A stretch of 64,000 bases of DNA from Streptomyces iconiensis (lineage in GTDB: Bacteria > Actinomycetota > Actinomycetes > Streptomycetales > Streptomycetaceae). Each line of letters starts with the position of its first letter. Position 1 is the first letter of the stretch. Below are positions 9,023 through 18,162 of this stretch, one piece after another. The stretch covers positions 1 to 64,000 of the forward strand of contig NZ_JANCPR020000002.1 of assembly GCF_028657195.3 (NCBI RefSeq), given 5' to 3'. A program made the translations under genes and the position numbers. Under the pieces are notes generated by a model that did no database searches, was not told the DNA's origin, and saw only the letters and a program-made list of their open reading frames with translations.

Positions 9023-9134
9023 CTGGATCACTGGGACTGTTGGCGAGTCTGCTGCTGAGCGCCCGCTACGTCGTCTCCGTGATTGCTCAATCACCTGTGG
9101 CGTCCCGGACACCGCCGTCCGAACCGCGAGTTGA

Positions 9135-9353
9135 TCACTCAGCGAACTGCGTCGCGCTCCGCCAGACGAAGACACGGAGACGGACGCCGTTGTGCGTCTC
9201 GCTCTCACCCGTGGGCTCGAAGTGCTCGTAACGGTTTCCCCTCGGGAGTTTCAACTCCTCGTCCAGTCGCTCGACATGGCGGATGCGCTGGTCCTCGGAA
9301 AGGTAGGTGGAAGGTCCACCCCGGAGAATCACATTGGGCTCTGCGGCGCTCAT
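9135..9353 (-). CDS. Small DUF5988-family protein
   Basis: 72 residues, from ATG 9353 after an AGGAGG ribosome site. PNVILRGGPS, RIRHVERL, GNRYEHFEPTGE and RLRVFVW match the small DUF5988 proteins that I recall occurring in actinomycete PKS/NRPS clusters. The function is unknown. It lies 105 bases downstream of the PPTase gene on the same strand, consistent with cluster membership. Confidence 0.7.
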   Translation of the reverse strand: MSAAEPNVILRGGPSTYLSEDQRIRHVERLDEELKLPRGNRYEHFEPTGESETHNGVRLRVFVWRSATQFAE

Positions 9354-9458
9354 CGGCTTCTGCCTCCTCGTCTGCGGTATCTGCTGTGTCCGCTGCGGGG
9401 GCCGCGGCCCCGGCGATCTCGTGGCGCCCGCGGTCCGGTGGAGCCCTGGGCCCTGTTC

Positions 9459-10172
9459 TCAGGCGGAAGCCTCCGCCATGGCCGGCAGTCCGGTCGCGGT
9501 GACCAGCAATCCGCCTTCCGCGATCCAGCGGCCGGTGAGTTCCCTCGGTCCCTTCCGCGTGCCACCGGCGTTCCGCGCATCCACCCGCGCGGTGAACGTC
9601 CCGTTCACCGGGTCGATCCGGAGGGACACCTCCCGGTAGCGGAGAGGCTGTTGGGCCAGCGGGTACCACGTCTTGTACACGCTCTCCTTCGCGCTGAAGA
9701 GCAACCGGCCCCAGCACACGTCAGGAAAGCCATGCAGGAGTTCCTCCGTCCTCCTCCTCTCCTCCGGCAGCGCCACGGCCCGGAGAACGCTGTCCGGCAG
9801 GTGCCGGTGGGGCTCCGCGTCGATACCGAGCGAGGCGAGATCTCCGGCCCGCGCCACCGCGGCGGCCCGGTAGCCCAGGCAGTGCGTGATGCTTCCTCTG
9901 ATGTTCTCCGGCCATACGGGGGCTCCTCCGGGACCCGCGGGAACGGGCAGGCCGGGAATTCCCATATGTGCCAGTGCCTGGCGCGCACAATGCCGACCCG
10001 TCCTGAATTCACGGCACCGTGCTTCCACGGAACGACGGACGGCCGTCTTTTCCTCCGGGAAAAGGGCGACTTCCGGTACGTCCGTGAAAACTTCGTGTGC
10101 CACGGCCCCGGCAGGAAGAATGTTCTCGATGATGACTTTCACCCTTCCCTGTTCGTAACGGGCCGTCACCAC
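9459..10172 (-). CDS. 4'-phosphopantetheinyl transferase (Sfp/EntD type)
   Basis: 237 residues from GTG 10172. Signatures: FRTGRHCAR (about 56-64), the Mg-binding GIDAEP with Asp118 and Glu120, and FSAKESVYKTWYP with Lys162-Glu163. The family transfers the phosphopantetheine arm of CoA to the serine of carrier proteins, so this enzyme could activate the PKS ACPs encoded downstream on the same strand. The start is uncertain: an in-frame GTG at codon 11 (VKVIIENILPAG) follows AGGGAAGG directly and would give about 227 residues, nearer to where EntD-like proteins usually begin. Confidence 0.93.
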   Translation of the reverse strand: MVTARYEQGRVKVIIENILPAGAVAHEVFTDVPEVALFPEEKTAVRRSVEARCREFRTGRHCARQALAHMGIPGLPVPAGPGGAPVWPENIRGSITHCLGYRAAAVARAGDLASLGIDAEPHRHLPDSVLRAVALPEERRRTEELLHGFPDVCWGRLLFSAKESVYKTWYPLAQQPLRYREVSLRIDPVNGTFTARVDARNAGGTRKGPRELTGRWIAEGGLLVTATGLPAMAEASA

Positions 10173-10462
10173 AAGGGATTCCGAAAGACTATTCGCCGCC
10201 CCGCCGAAGCAACACCCCTATTGTTCGGGCCCGGGATCTCCGCCCGTTCCTAGGGGTTGGTAGGGGAACACCTGGCGTCCGGGCCGCGCACCTGCCCGAG
10301 CGGTCTCCCGGCCATGGCGCCGGCAGCGGCGTTCCGGTCGGCCCTGCCGGCGGTGTATCGAGCAAGCTGGGAGAAGACAGCGCCCAGGGGAGCTGTGAGC
10401 ATGGTCCTCCTCCGGCGACCCGCCTGGACGCTCCCTCTCCTTTCCAGACAAGGACATCAGCG

Positions 10463-11449
10463 ATGGCCAAGGCAGTGCTGTTCCACGAACTCGGCGGCCC
10501 TGAAGTTCTGCGCCTCGTGGATGTCCCGCTCGGTGAGCCCGGCGACGGACAGGTACGGGTCCGGGTCGACGCGCTCGGCCTCAACCGCGCCGAGGCGATG
10601 TTCCGCCGGGGTCAGTACTACTACCAGCCGGCTCTGCCCTCTTCGCGCATCGGTTGCGAGGCCGCCGGTGTCGTGGAGGCCGTCGGTGCCGGAGTGGACG
10701 GGCTCACCGCCGGCGACCCGGTCAGCATCTTCCCGGGCCCGTTCTCGATGTCGGTCAACGGTGTCTACGGAGATACGGCGATCGTCCCGGCCCGGGCCGT
10801 CATACGCCGCCAGGACTTCCTCGACACGATCGCGGGCGCCTCCGTCTGGACGGCCTTCATGACCGCCTACGGACCCCTGATCGAGGTCGGCAAGATCCGT
10901 CCGGGCGACCCGGTCCTCATCACCGCCGCCTCCAGCAGCGTCGGGATCGCAGCCATCCAGATCGCCAATCACCTCGGCGCCGTGCCCATCGCGACCACCC
11001 GGACGAGCGCCAAGAAGGACCAGTTGCTCGCGCTCGGCGCCGCTCACGTCCTCGCGATGGACGAGGGCGACCTGGCCAAGCGCGTGCACGCGCTCACCGA
11101 AGGACGAGGCGTCAAGGTCGCCTTCGACGCGGTCGCCGGCGCCGACGTGTCCGAGACGGCCCGTACGGTGGCGCCGGGCGGCGTCCTGATCATCTACGGC
11201 TGGCTCGACCAGCGGCCCACGCCGCTTCCCCTGATGCCCCTCAACATCCATGTCTACGGCCACGTCCTGGTCACCGGAGATGACGCGTGCCTGCGCCGTG
11301 CCGAGGCGTTCATCAACGCCGGGCTCCGTTCCGGCTCGTTCACCCCTGTGGTCGACCGCGTATTCGAGCTGGCCGACATCGTCGAGGCCCACCGCTACCT
11401 GGAGTCGAACACCCAGGTCGGCAAGATCGTGGCCACCGTCCCGCACTGA
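10463..11449 (+). CDS. Zinc-independent alcohol dehydrogenase / quinone oxidoreductase (MDR superfamily)
   Basis: 328 residues. GroES-like N-terminal domain (GGPEVLRLVDVPLGEP, LNRAEAMFRRGQYY), then a Rossmann domain with ITAASSSVGIAAIQIA in place of the usual AAGGVG motif. The Cys ligands of zinc-type ADHs are missing, so a quinone-reductase-like NAD(P)H oxidoreductase is expected. It is divergent from the PPTase gene with about 290 bases between, and convergent with the YfcC carrier. It probably marks the right border of the left-edge cluster. Substrate unknown. Confidence 0.85.
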   Translation: MAKAVLFHELGGPEVLRLVDVPLGEPGDGQVRVRVDALGLNRAEAMFRRGQYYYQPALPSSRIGCEAAGVVEAVGAGVDGLTAGDPVSIFPGPFSMSVNGVYGDTAIVPARAVIRRQDFLDTIAGASVWTAFMTAYGPLIEVGKIRPGDPVLITAASSSVGIAAIQIANHLGAVPIATTRTSAKKDQLLALGAAHVLAMDEGDLAKRVHALTEGRGVKVAFDAVAGADVSETARTVAPGGVLIIYGWLDQRPTPLPLMPLNIHVYGHVLVTGDDACLRRAEAFINAGLRSGSFTPVVDRVFELADIVEAHRYLESNTQVGKIVATVPH

Positions 11450-11479
11450 CCCCGGCCGAGCCCTCGCGTCAGGGTTCGT

Positions 11480-11494
11480 CCGCCCGGTGGGCGG
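11480..11494. terminator. Short hairpin between convergent genes
   Basis: CCGCCC-GGT-GGGCGG lies in the 47-base gap between the MDR gene and the YfcC-type carrier. It could end transcription from either side. A 3-base loop and no T-run make it a weak call. Confidence 0.35.
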
Positions 11495-11496
11495 GG

Positions 11497-13296
11497 TCAG
11501 CTGATGACGGTGCCCAGGGCGAGGAAGCAGCAGACCAGCAGGGCGATGATGCCGAGCAGTGGCGCGATGAACCTGATGTAGGTGTTGTAGCCGACCTTGG
11601 CCAGTGCCAGGCCGCCCATGAGCACGGCACTGGTCGGGATGCACATGTTCATGATTCCGTTCGAGGTCGCCCAGGCGGTGACCACCAGCGAGCGGGGTAC
11701 CTCGGCGAACTGCGCGAGCGGCGCGAGGATCGGCATGGTCAGTGTGGCGTGCCCTGATGTGCTGGGGATGAGGAAGGCCAGCGGCAGGTTCACCACCCAC
11801 ACCAGGATGGTGAACAGCGCGGAGTCGGTGCCGCTCACCACGCCCTGGACGGCGTTCAGCACGGTGTCGGTGATCTTCGCGTTGTTCATGATGACCGTGA
11901 TGCCGCGGGCCAGCACCACGACCAGCGCGGGAGCGATGAACTCCCCCATGCCCCGGGTGAGCGTGGCGCTGAAGTTCTGCTCACCGAGCCGGCCGACGAA
12001 GGCCACCAGCACGGCGGCGATCAGGAACAGCGCGGCCAGTTCGGGGAAGGACCACCCCAGCTCCCACGCGTAGGGCACCGCTTCGGGGTCGCCCGTGAGC
12101 GCGCTGGCCCAGGGGATCACCGAGAAGATCATGAGCGCGAAGGTGGCCACCAGCACCACCAGGACGGTGGTCTGCCGCCCGGTGAGCCTGGCCGGCTCCG
12201 GCGTACGCGCCGCGTCGACATCCTTGTCGCCCGGGAGGAAACCGCTGCGTGAGCGCCCGGGGTCGGCGCGCACCCGGCGCGCGTAACGCAGCACGTAGGC
12301 GATGGTCACCCCGGTGAGCACCACGAACATGATCGCGCGCAGCACGATCCCGTCGCCCATGGAGATCCCGGCGGCCGAGGAGGCAACGCCGATGGAGAAC
12401 GGGTCGACGGTCGCGGCCAGGATGCCGATACCGGAGCTGAGCAGGATCGCCGCGCTGGCGACGAGCCGGTCGAATCCGAGCGCCAGCATCAGCGGCACGA
12501 TCAGCCCGTAGAAGCCGAGGGTCTCCTCCGACCAGCCTTCGACGGAGCCGAGCAGCGCGAAGACCACCATCACACCGATGATCAGCAGCTCCCCGCGCGT
12601 ACGCAGCCGGTGCGCGAGCCTTCCGATGCCGCGGTCCAGCGCGCCTGTCGCGAACACGACCGTGATGAACGCGCCGATGGCGAGGACGAAGAAGAAGACC
12701 CCGGCGCTGCCGTAGAGCGCGCCCGAGGCATCCGGGCTGACGCGCCCGCCGGACGGATCCTGTACGCCGTACAGTCCGTTGACCGGCGAGGTCAGAAGGT
12801 CGCCGAGGCGGGTCCAGAACCCTTCGGGAGAGGGGATGCGGTGGTACGTCCCCTCGATCGGGTTGCCGGCGTCGTTGCGCCGGTACTCGCCGCTGGGGAT
12901 GAAGAACGCGGCGATCCACACCGCGACGGTGACCACCGCGAGCACCGTGATGGCACTGGGGAAGGTGAACCGGCTCCCGCCGCCGGGCTCCGGTGACGCC
13001 TCATTTCCGTCACCGCCACCGCCACCGGTCCCGGTCCCGGTCCCGTCACCGGAATCGGGGCCTGGGTCTGAGCCCGGGTCTGAGCCGGAGCCCTGGCCGG
13101 GGCCCGGGCCGCCCGTTGTGGGACTGCCCGTTGCCGGACCGGCGACCCCGGCGGGCCTCGCCGCCATGGCCGCCCGGGCCGCCCCCGCTTCCCCTTCCGC
13201 TTCCGCTTCCGCGTCTGCGTCCGCTTCCGCGTGGCCGTGCGCCGTTGTGCCGTTTGCTGACCGCTGTGGTTCGCGGTCGTCCTGACCAGCCGTCAC
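11497..13296 (-). CDS. YfcC-family / C4-dicarboxylate-type membrane carrier with low-complexity N-terminus
   Basis: 599 residues from GTG 13296 after GAGGAG. The first 110 residues or so are low complexity: an Ala/Asp/Glu run (AEADADAEAEAEGEAG), then Pro/Gly/Ser/Asp repeats and a Gly run. From FTFPSAITVLAVVTVAV onward there are about twelve hydrophobic segments with polar turns such as PSTSGHATLTMPILAPLAQF, which resembles the YfcC/DcuC carrier family. YfcC-like proteins are annotated as amino acid or dicarboxylate carriers without a firm substrate. The acidic N-terminal tail should be cytoplasmic and is far longer than in family members as I recall them. Confidence 0.82.
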   Translation of the reverse strand: MTAGQDDREPQRSANGTTAHGHAEADADAEAEAEGEAGAARAAMAARPAGVAGPATGSPTTGGPGPGQGSGSDPGSDPGPDSGDGTGTGTGGGGGDGNEASPEPGGGSRFTFPSAITVLAVVTVAVWIAAFFIPSGEYRRNDAGNPIEGTYHRIPSPEGFWTRLGDLLTSPVNGLYGVQDPSGGRVSPDASGALYGSAGVFFFVLAIGAFITVVFATGALDRGIGRLAHRLRTRGELLIIGVMVVFALLGSVEGWSEETLGFYGLIVPLMLALGFDRLVASAAILLSSGIGILAATVDPFSIGVASSAAGISMGDGIVLRAIMFVVLTGVTIAYVLRYARRVRADPGRSRSGFLPGDKDVDAARTPEPARLTGRQTTVLVVLVATFALMIFSVIPWASALTGDPEAVPYAWELGWSFPELAALFLIAAVLVAFVGRLGEQNFSATLTRGMGEFIAPALVVVLARGITVIMNNAKITDTVLNAVQGVVSGTDSALFTILVWVVNLPLAFLIPSTSGHATLTMPILAPLAQFAEVPRSLVVTAWATSNGIMNMCIPTSAVLMGGLALAKVGYNTYIRFIAPLLGIIALLVCCFLALGTVIS

Positions 13297-13477
13297 GAAT
13301 GGTGCTCCTCGTGCTCGTGGACGGATCGGCGGTCACCCCACGGGCTGCCGAGCCTGAGACCTGTGAGTGCCGGGCTACGGGGCGGCCCACACAAGCGGAA
13401 TGTGTTACTCCGACAGCAATATTCGATCACATATGGTCGGGAGCGAACTGTCCGAACTGCCATTGAGGGCTGACGTC

Positions 13478-15517
13478 ATGCACCATCCCGACCCCGCTCC
13501 CCGCCCGCAGCATCCGGTGCGCGTGCTCCGCCACGTATGGATTCCCCTGCGCGACGGTGTGCGCCTCGCCGCCCGGGTCTGGCTTCCCGCCGATGCGGAG
13601 GAGCCCCTGCCCGCGGTGCTGGAGTACATCCCGTACCGGAAGAACGACGGGACCGCTTCCCGCGACGTGACCCTGCACGGCGCGTTCGCTCAGGCCGGGT
13701 ACGCGGCGCTCCGGGTCGACTGCCGGGGCTCGGGCGACTCCGAGGGCGTCATGCTCGACGAGTACCACCAGGACGAGCTGGACGACGCCGTGGACGTCCT
13801 GGCCTGGCTGGAGCGGCAGAGCTGGTGCGACGGGAACGTCGCCATGATCGGCAAGTCCTGGGGCGGCTTCAACGGGCTCCAGGTCGCCGCCATGAACCCG
13901 CCCCAGCTCAAGGCCGTCGTCACCGTCTGCTCCACCGACGACCGTTACCGGGACGATGTCCACTACCAGGGCGGCGCCGTGCTGGCCTCCGAGATGCTCC
14001 CCTGGGCCGCCACCATGCTCTGCTACAACGCGCGCCCCCAGGACCCGGAGGTCTACGGGGAGTCGTGGCGCGAGGAGTGGTTCGCGCGCATGGAACGTAC
14101 TCCCGCGTACATCGACACCTGGCTCGGCCACCAGCGCAGGGACGCCTACTGGAAGCACGGCTCGGTCATCGAGAACCCGGAGGCGATCACGGCGGCTGTG
14201 CTCACCGTGGGCGGCTGGGCCGACCCCTACCGCGGCGCCGTCCTCCGGCTGCTCGGCGAACTGTCCTCGCCGGTCAAGGGATTGATCGGCCCCTGGGCGC
14301 ACACATATCCGCACCAGGCCGAGCCGGGACCTGCCATCGACTTCATCGGTGAGTGCCTGCGCTGGTTCGGTCACTACCTGCGGGGCGAGGACACGGGCGC
14401 CGACCGGCTGCCCGCGCTGCGCGCCTGGATGCCGGACCCGGCGCCGCTCGGCAGCGACCTCACCGAGCGTCCCGGCCGCTGGGTGACCGAGGACCGGGTG
14501 CCCTCTCCGCACGTGGGCGCCCGTGAGTTCGCGCTGCGGGGGTCCGCCGCGCTGCCGGCCACCGGGCGGGAGGCCCAGGAGGCGACCGCGGGCGAGGCCG
14601 TGCCGCTCCGCTCGCCGCTGGCCGTCGGCTCGGCGGCCGGCAACGTTCTCCAGTTCGGTGACCTCGCGGGACGGCCGGGCGACCAGGCGGGCGACGACGG
14701 CCGCTCGTACACCTGCACCTCGGCGCCGCTCACCGAACGGCTGGAGATCCTGGGCGAACCGGAGGTCGAGCTGACCGTGGCGGCCGACAGGCCCCAGGCG
14801 CTGCTCGCCGTACGCCTCTGCGAGGTCTACCCCGACGGCTCCTCACGCCTGGTCACGACCGGCCTGCTGAACCTGACGCACCGTGACTCGCACGCCGATC
14901 CCCAGCCGTTGGTGCCGGGCGAGGAGTACCGGGTGCGGGTGCCGCTGTTCGTGACGGGGCACGCCTTCGGCGCCGGCAACAGGGTGCGCGTCTCCGTCTC
15001 CGCCGCCTTCTGGCCCTGGGTGTGGCCGTCCCCTGAGCAGGTGACGGTGACGGTGCGCCCCGAAGGTGGCGTGCTGCGGCTCCCGGAGCGCCCCGCCGAC
15101 CCGGCGCGTGACGGCGAGCCCACCGCGCTGCCCACCCCCGATCCGCCAGCCGCGCTGGAGGTGACCGAGGTACCGGCGACCCGCACCGTGCGGTGGGACC
15201 CGGTGGCACGCGAGCAGGTGGTGGAGATGACCTTCTCGGACGGCACCACCGTCGACCTGACCGACGGCCTCACCCGTACGGAGACCGAGCTGAACCGCTT
15301 CCGGCTGCGCGAGGACGATCCGGCCTCGCCTGTGGTGGAGTGCGAGCGGACCGACGCCATCAGCCGGGGCGCGTGGGACACCGAGGTGCGCACCTACAGC
15401 CGGATGTCCAGCACGCCCACCGACTTCCACGTCACCAACCGGCTGGTCGCGCTGGAGCGGGGCGAGGAGGTCTTCACCCGCAGCTGGGAGACGACCGTCC
15501 CCCGGGACCAGGTCTGA
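13478..15517 (+). CDS. CocE/NonD-family serine hydrolase
   Basis: 679 residues from ATG 13478, preceded by GAGGGC. The frame is open 37 codons further but without family similarity. The alpha/beta-hydrolase domain has VDCRGSGDSEG and the nucleophile elbow GKSWGG, then a helical cap, and a C-terminal jelly-roll domain (LTVAADRPQALLAVRLCEVYPDG, VSVSAAFWPWVWPSPEQV). This is the architecture of X-Pro dipeptidyl peptidase S15 / cocaine esterase relatives. No signal peptide is seen. Substrate unknown. It is convergent with the DAO-family oxidase. Confidence 0.88.
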   Translation: MHHPDPAPRPQHPVRVLRHVWIPLRDGVRLAARVWLPADAEEPLPAVLEYIPYRKNDGTASRDVTLHGAFAQAGYAALRVDCRGSGDSEGVMLDEYHQDELDDAVDVLAWLERQSWCDGNVAMIGKSWGGFNGLQVAAMNPPQLKAVVTVCSTDDRYRDDVHYQGGAVLASEMLPWAATMLCYNARPQDPEVYGESWREEWFARMERTPAYIDTWLGHQRRDAYWKHGSVIENPEAITAAVLTVGGWADPYRGAVLRLLGELSSPVKGLIGPWAHTYPHQAEPGPAIDFIGECLRWFGHYLRGEDTGADRLPALRAWMPDPAPLGSDLTERPGRWVTEDRVPSPHVGAREFALRGSAALPATGREAQEATAGEAVPLRSPLAVGSAAGNVLQFGDLAGRPGDQAGDDGRSYTCTSAPLTERLEILGEPEVELTVAADRPQALLAVRLCEVYPDGSSRLVTTGLLNLTHRDSHADPQPLVPGEEYRVRVPLFVTGHAFGAGNRVRVSVSAAFWPWVWPSPEQVTVTVRPEGGVLRLPERPADPARDGEPTALPTPDPPAALEVTEVPATRTVRWDPVAREQVVEMTFSDGTTVDLTDGLTRTETELNRFRLREDDPASPVVECERTDAISRGAWDTEVRTYSRMSSTPTDFHVTNRLVALERGEEVFTRSWETTVPRDQV

Positions 15518-15529
15518 CCGACCGCTCCC

Positions 15530-15589
15530 TTCGTACGGGCACGCTCCTCCCTTCCGTACGGGCTTCGGTACGGGCTTCCGTACGGGCAC
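15530..15589. repeat. Tandem TTCSGTACGGGC units between convergent genes
   Basis: Four near-identical units (TTCGTACGGGC, TTCCGTACGGGC, TTCGGTACGGGC, TTCCGTACGGGC) fill half of the 116-base gap between the CocE-like and DAO-family stops. Each contains the palindrome CGTACG or GTAC. A terminator role is possible. Confidence 0.6.
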
Positions 15590-15633
15590 GGTCCGCCGCG
15601 CCGTCCCGTTCCCCGCCGCCGGCCCGTCGCCGC

Positions 15634-16725
15634 TCAGCGCCGCAGCGGGTCGTACGGGGTGAGGTCCAGGTCAGGGGTGCGGCCGAGTGCCAGGTGGGCG
15701 GCGAGGCGGCCCGCGTACGGGCCCGCTGTGAGTCCGCCGGAGCCGAGGCCGTTGGCGACCACGAGCCCTTGGACGGACGGGACGGTGCCCAGCAGCGGGA
15801 GTCCGTCGGGGCCCGTGGGGCGGAAGCCGACGCGGGTCTCGACGTGGGTGGCGCAGGCCAGTCCGGGGGCCACCGCGAGTGCCTGACCCAGCACCTCGGC
15901 GAGGCCGCCTGCCGTGACGCGGTGGTCGAAGCCGCTGCCGTCCTCGCGGGTGGCTCCTGCCACGACGCGGGAGTCGTCGAAGGCCAGCAGGTAGTGGCCG
16001 GTGCCCGGCAGGACGACGGGCCAACGCGCTGTGTCGGTGCCCGGCAGCCGCAGATGGACGATCTGGCCGCGCTGCGGCTCCACGTGTACGTGTACGTCCA
16101 GCGGGTCCAGCAGCGCGGGTGACCAGGCGCCCGTAGCGGCCACCACCGCGTCGGCCGCGAGGAGTTCGCCGCCCACGCGTACCCCGCGCACCCGGGCGCC
16201 CGCCGTCTCGATGCGTGCCCCGCCCTCGATCGTGCGCAGCCCGTGGCGCCGGGCGGCGCGGCGGAGCGCGGCACGCAGCAGGCGGCCGTCCAGCCGGGCC
16301 GCGCCGGAGAGGTGCAGGAACTCGCCCTCGTGGCCCAGCGGCGGGAACAGTTCGCGTGCCGCCGCCGCGTCGAGTGAGGTCAGTTCGCCGGCGTGCGGGT
16401 CACCGGCGGTGCGTGCGGTCACGCGTTTGCGTACGGCCTCGGAGTCGCCCGGTGGGGGCAGCAGCAGCGCACCGACGCGGCGGTGGCCGACCTCGGGCTC
16501 ACCGTCCTCGGCGAGCGCGGCGAGCAGCCGTGGGTAGTCGGCGGCGCCGGCGAGGGCCAGCGGTTCCTCCACGCGGCTGGACCAGGGGCAGACGATCCCG
16601 GCGCCCGCCGCCGTGGCCGCACCCTCGTGCGCGGCGTCGACCAGTACCGTCTCGGCGCCCTCACGCGCCAGTTCGTACGCCGCCGAAGCGCCTGTCACTC
16701 CTGACCCGATGACCACGATCCGCAC
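15634..16725 (-). CDS. FAD-dependent amine/amino-acid oxidase (DAO family)
   Basis: 363 residues. The N-terminal dinucleotide fold VVIGSGVTGASAAYELAREG is followed by DAAHEGAATAAGAGIVCPW, typical of the glycine oxidase / D-amino acid oxidase / sarcosine oxidase group. The C-terminal RVGFRPTGPDGLPLLG is the usual family closing motif. It should oxidise a primary or secondary amine with O2. The substrate cannot be chosen from sequence. It stands alone between a convergent hydrolase and a co-directional MFS gene. Confidence 0.88.
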   Translation of the reverse strand: MRIVVIGSGVTGASAAYELAREGAETVLVDAAHEGAATAAGAGIVCPWSSRVEEPLALAGAADYPRLLAALAEDGEPEVGHRRVGALLLPPPGDSEAVRKRVTARTAGDPHAGELTSLDAAAARELFPPLGHEGEFLHLSGAARLDGRLLRAALRRAARRHGLRTIEGGARIETAGARVRGVRVGGELLAADAVVAATGAWSPALLDPLDVHVHVEPQRGQIVHLRLPGTDTARWPVVLPGTGHYLLAFDDSRVVAGATREDGSGFDHRVTAGGLAEVLGQALAVAPGLACATHVETRVGFRPTGPDGLPLLGTVPSVQGLVVANGLGSGGLTAGPYAGRLAAHLALGRTPDLDLTPYDPLRR

Positions 16726-16786
16726 CGTGCCGCCCCTCTCCCACTGCCTTCTCTGCCGTACTCCCGTTCATCTGTTCCCTTTCTGA

Positions 16787-16838
16787 GGCCGTATCAGGCA
16801 CCCGTCATGTCCTGGGGCCGTATCAGGCCCCCGTCATG
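16787..16838. repeat. 23-bp direct duplication spanning the MFS stop codon
   Basis: GGCCGTATCAGGC[A/C]CCCGTCATG occurs at 16787-16809 and again at 16816-16838. The second copy contains the last codons and TGA stop of the MFS gene, so the end of the gene has been duplicated just downstream. Confidence 0.85.
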
Positions 16839-18067
16839 ACCCGGTCCGGCGCGGAGCGGTGCCGGGGCGCCCTGCCGAGGAGGCGGAGGAGGAGCGCGGC
16901 GGCGATCTGGAGAGCAGCGACGGCGAGCAGCAGCGGTCCGGGGTGCGTGCCCGAGAGCGCTCCGACGAGCGCTGCGCCCCCGGCAGCCGCCGTCTGCTTG
17001 AGCCCGGCGCCGAGGGTGAAGACCTGGGTGTGCGCCTCCTCGGGCGCGTGGTCGGCGCGGATGCGCAGGGTGGTGCTCAGCAGCGGCCCGTCCCCCACTC
17101 CCGCGAGCGCGAACAGCGCGACGGCGAGCGGGAAGGAGGGCGCCAGCGCGGCTCCGGCGAGTGCGGCGCCTGTGACCAGGAGGCTCAGCGTGGCCAGCCG
17201 TGCGGGGTCGAGCCTGGGCGGCCTGCGCGCGAGGGCGACGGCGCCGCCGAGAGCGCCCAGCGCGAACGCCGTCATGAGCAGCCCGCCGCCGTCCGCCTCG
17301 CCCCGGCGCCCTGCGAGCAGTACGGCGATGACGGGCAGCGCGCCGATACCGAGGAAGGCGACGGAGGTGGCCGCCGTGATGGCCCGCAGCTGCCGGACAC
17401 GCCACAGCGCCGCGAGCCCTGTCGCCAGGCGGGTGCGCAGGGGGACGGGGGCGGGGGCGGCGCCCTGCCCTTCCCGTGCGGGGGTGCTGCCGGGCTGTAC
17501 GGGGGTGTGACCGGGGACTTCGTGGGGCGTCGGCAGCGCGGGGGCGAGCAGGGCAGCTCCGGCAGCGGCGGCGGCGAGCACTCCGGTGGCGAGGGCAGGG
17601 GTGAAGGCGGTGGCCAGGGCCGCGACGGCGGCGGGTGCCGTGACGGAGGCCGCGTTGTAGGTGGCGGCGTCCAGTGCGTAGACGCGGGCACGGGCCGTGG
17701 GCTCCTGGGCGAGCCCGGCGAGCAGGCTGGAGAGGCCGCCGGTGACGACGGGCCCGCAACAGCCGCCCACCAGCGCGAAGGTGAGGGCGAGTGCCGGGGG
17801 CGCCGTGCCGACGGTGAGGCCGAGCAGGGCGAGGCAGGCGGCGAAGAGCGCGAGCGCGCAGCCGTAGAACAGCCGTGGCCTGCGGGCCCGTTCGGCCAGC
17901 GCGCCCGCCAGCGGGGCGGCCACGGCGTGCGGGGCCATCCAGGCGGTCAGCACGAAGGCGCCGAGTGCCGCGCTGCCCGTGCGGTCCAGCGCCAGCAGCG
18001 CGAGCGCGATGGCCACGCCCTCGTCAGCGAACCGGGCCAGAACCGCGGTGGTCAGATACGCCCGCAT
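16823..18067 (-). CDS. MFS transporter
   Basis: 414 residues from ATG 18067 after GAAGGACG. About twelve hydrophobic segments with a hydrophilic mid-loop (PHEVPGHTPVQPGSTPAREG). RTGSAALGAFVLTAWMAPHAV and LAERARRPRLFYG match the loop 2-3 region of major facilitator exporters. It is divergent from a CGNR zinc-finger protein with a perfect inverted repeat between them, which suggests control by that protein. Substrate unknown. Confidence 0.85.
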   Translation of the reverse strand: MRAYLTTAVLARFADEGVAIALALLALDRTGSAALGAFVLTAWMAPHAVAAPLAGALAERARRPRLFYGCALALFAACLALLGLTVGTAPPALALTFALVGGCCGPVVTGGLSSLLAGLAQEPTARARVYALDAATYNAASVTAPAAVAALATAFTPALATGVLAAAAAGAALLAPALPTPHEVPGHTPVQPGSTPAREGQGAAPAPVPLRTRLATGLAALWRVRQLRAITAATSVAFLGIGALPVIAVLLAGRRGEADGGGLLMTAFALGALGGAVALARRPPRLDPARLATLSLLVTGAALAGAALAPSFPLAVALFALAGVGDGPLLSTTLRIRADHAPEEAHTQVFTLGAGLKQTAAAGGAALVGALSGTHPGPLLLAVAALQIAAALLLRLLGRAPRHRSAPDRVMTGA

Positions 18068-18162
18068 GCACGTCCTTCGGTCTCGGGCCCCGCACCCGGG
18101 AGCGCGGCGGCAACGGTCACGGCGCGCGGAGGCCGCCGGCCCGCGACGGCCGCGCGGGCGCC

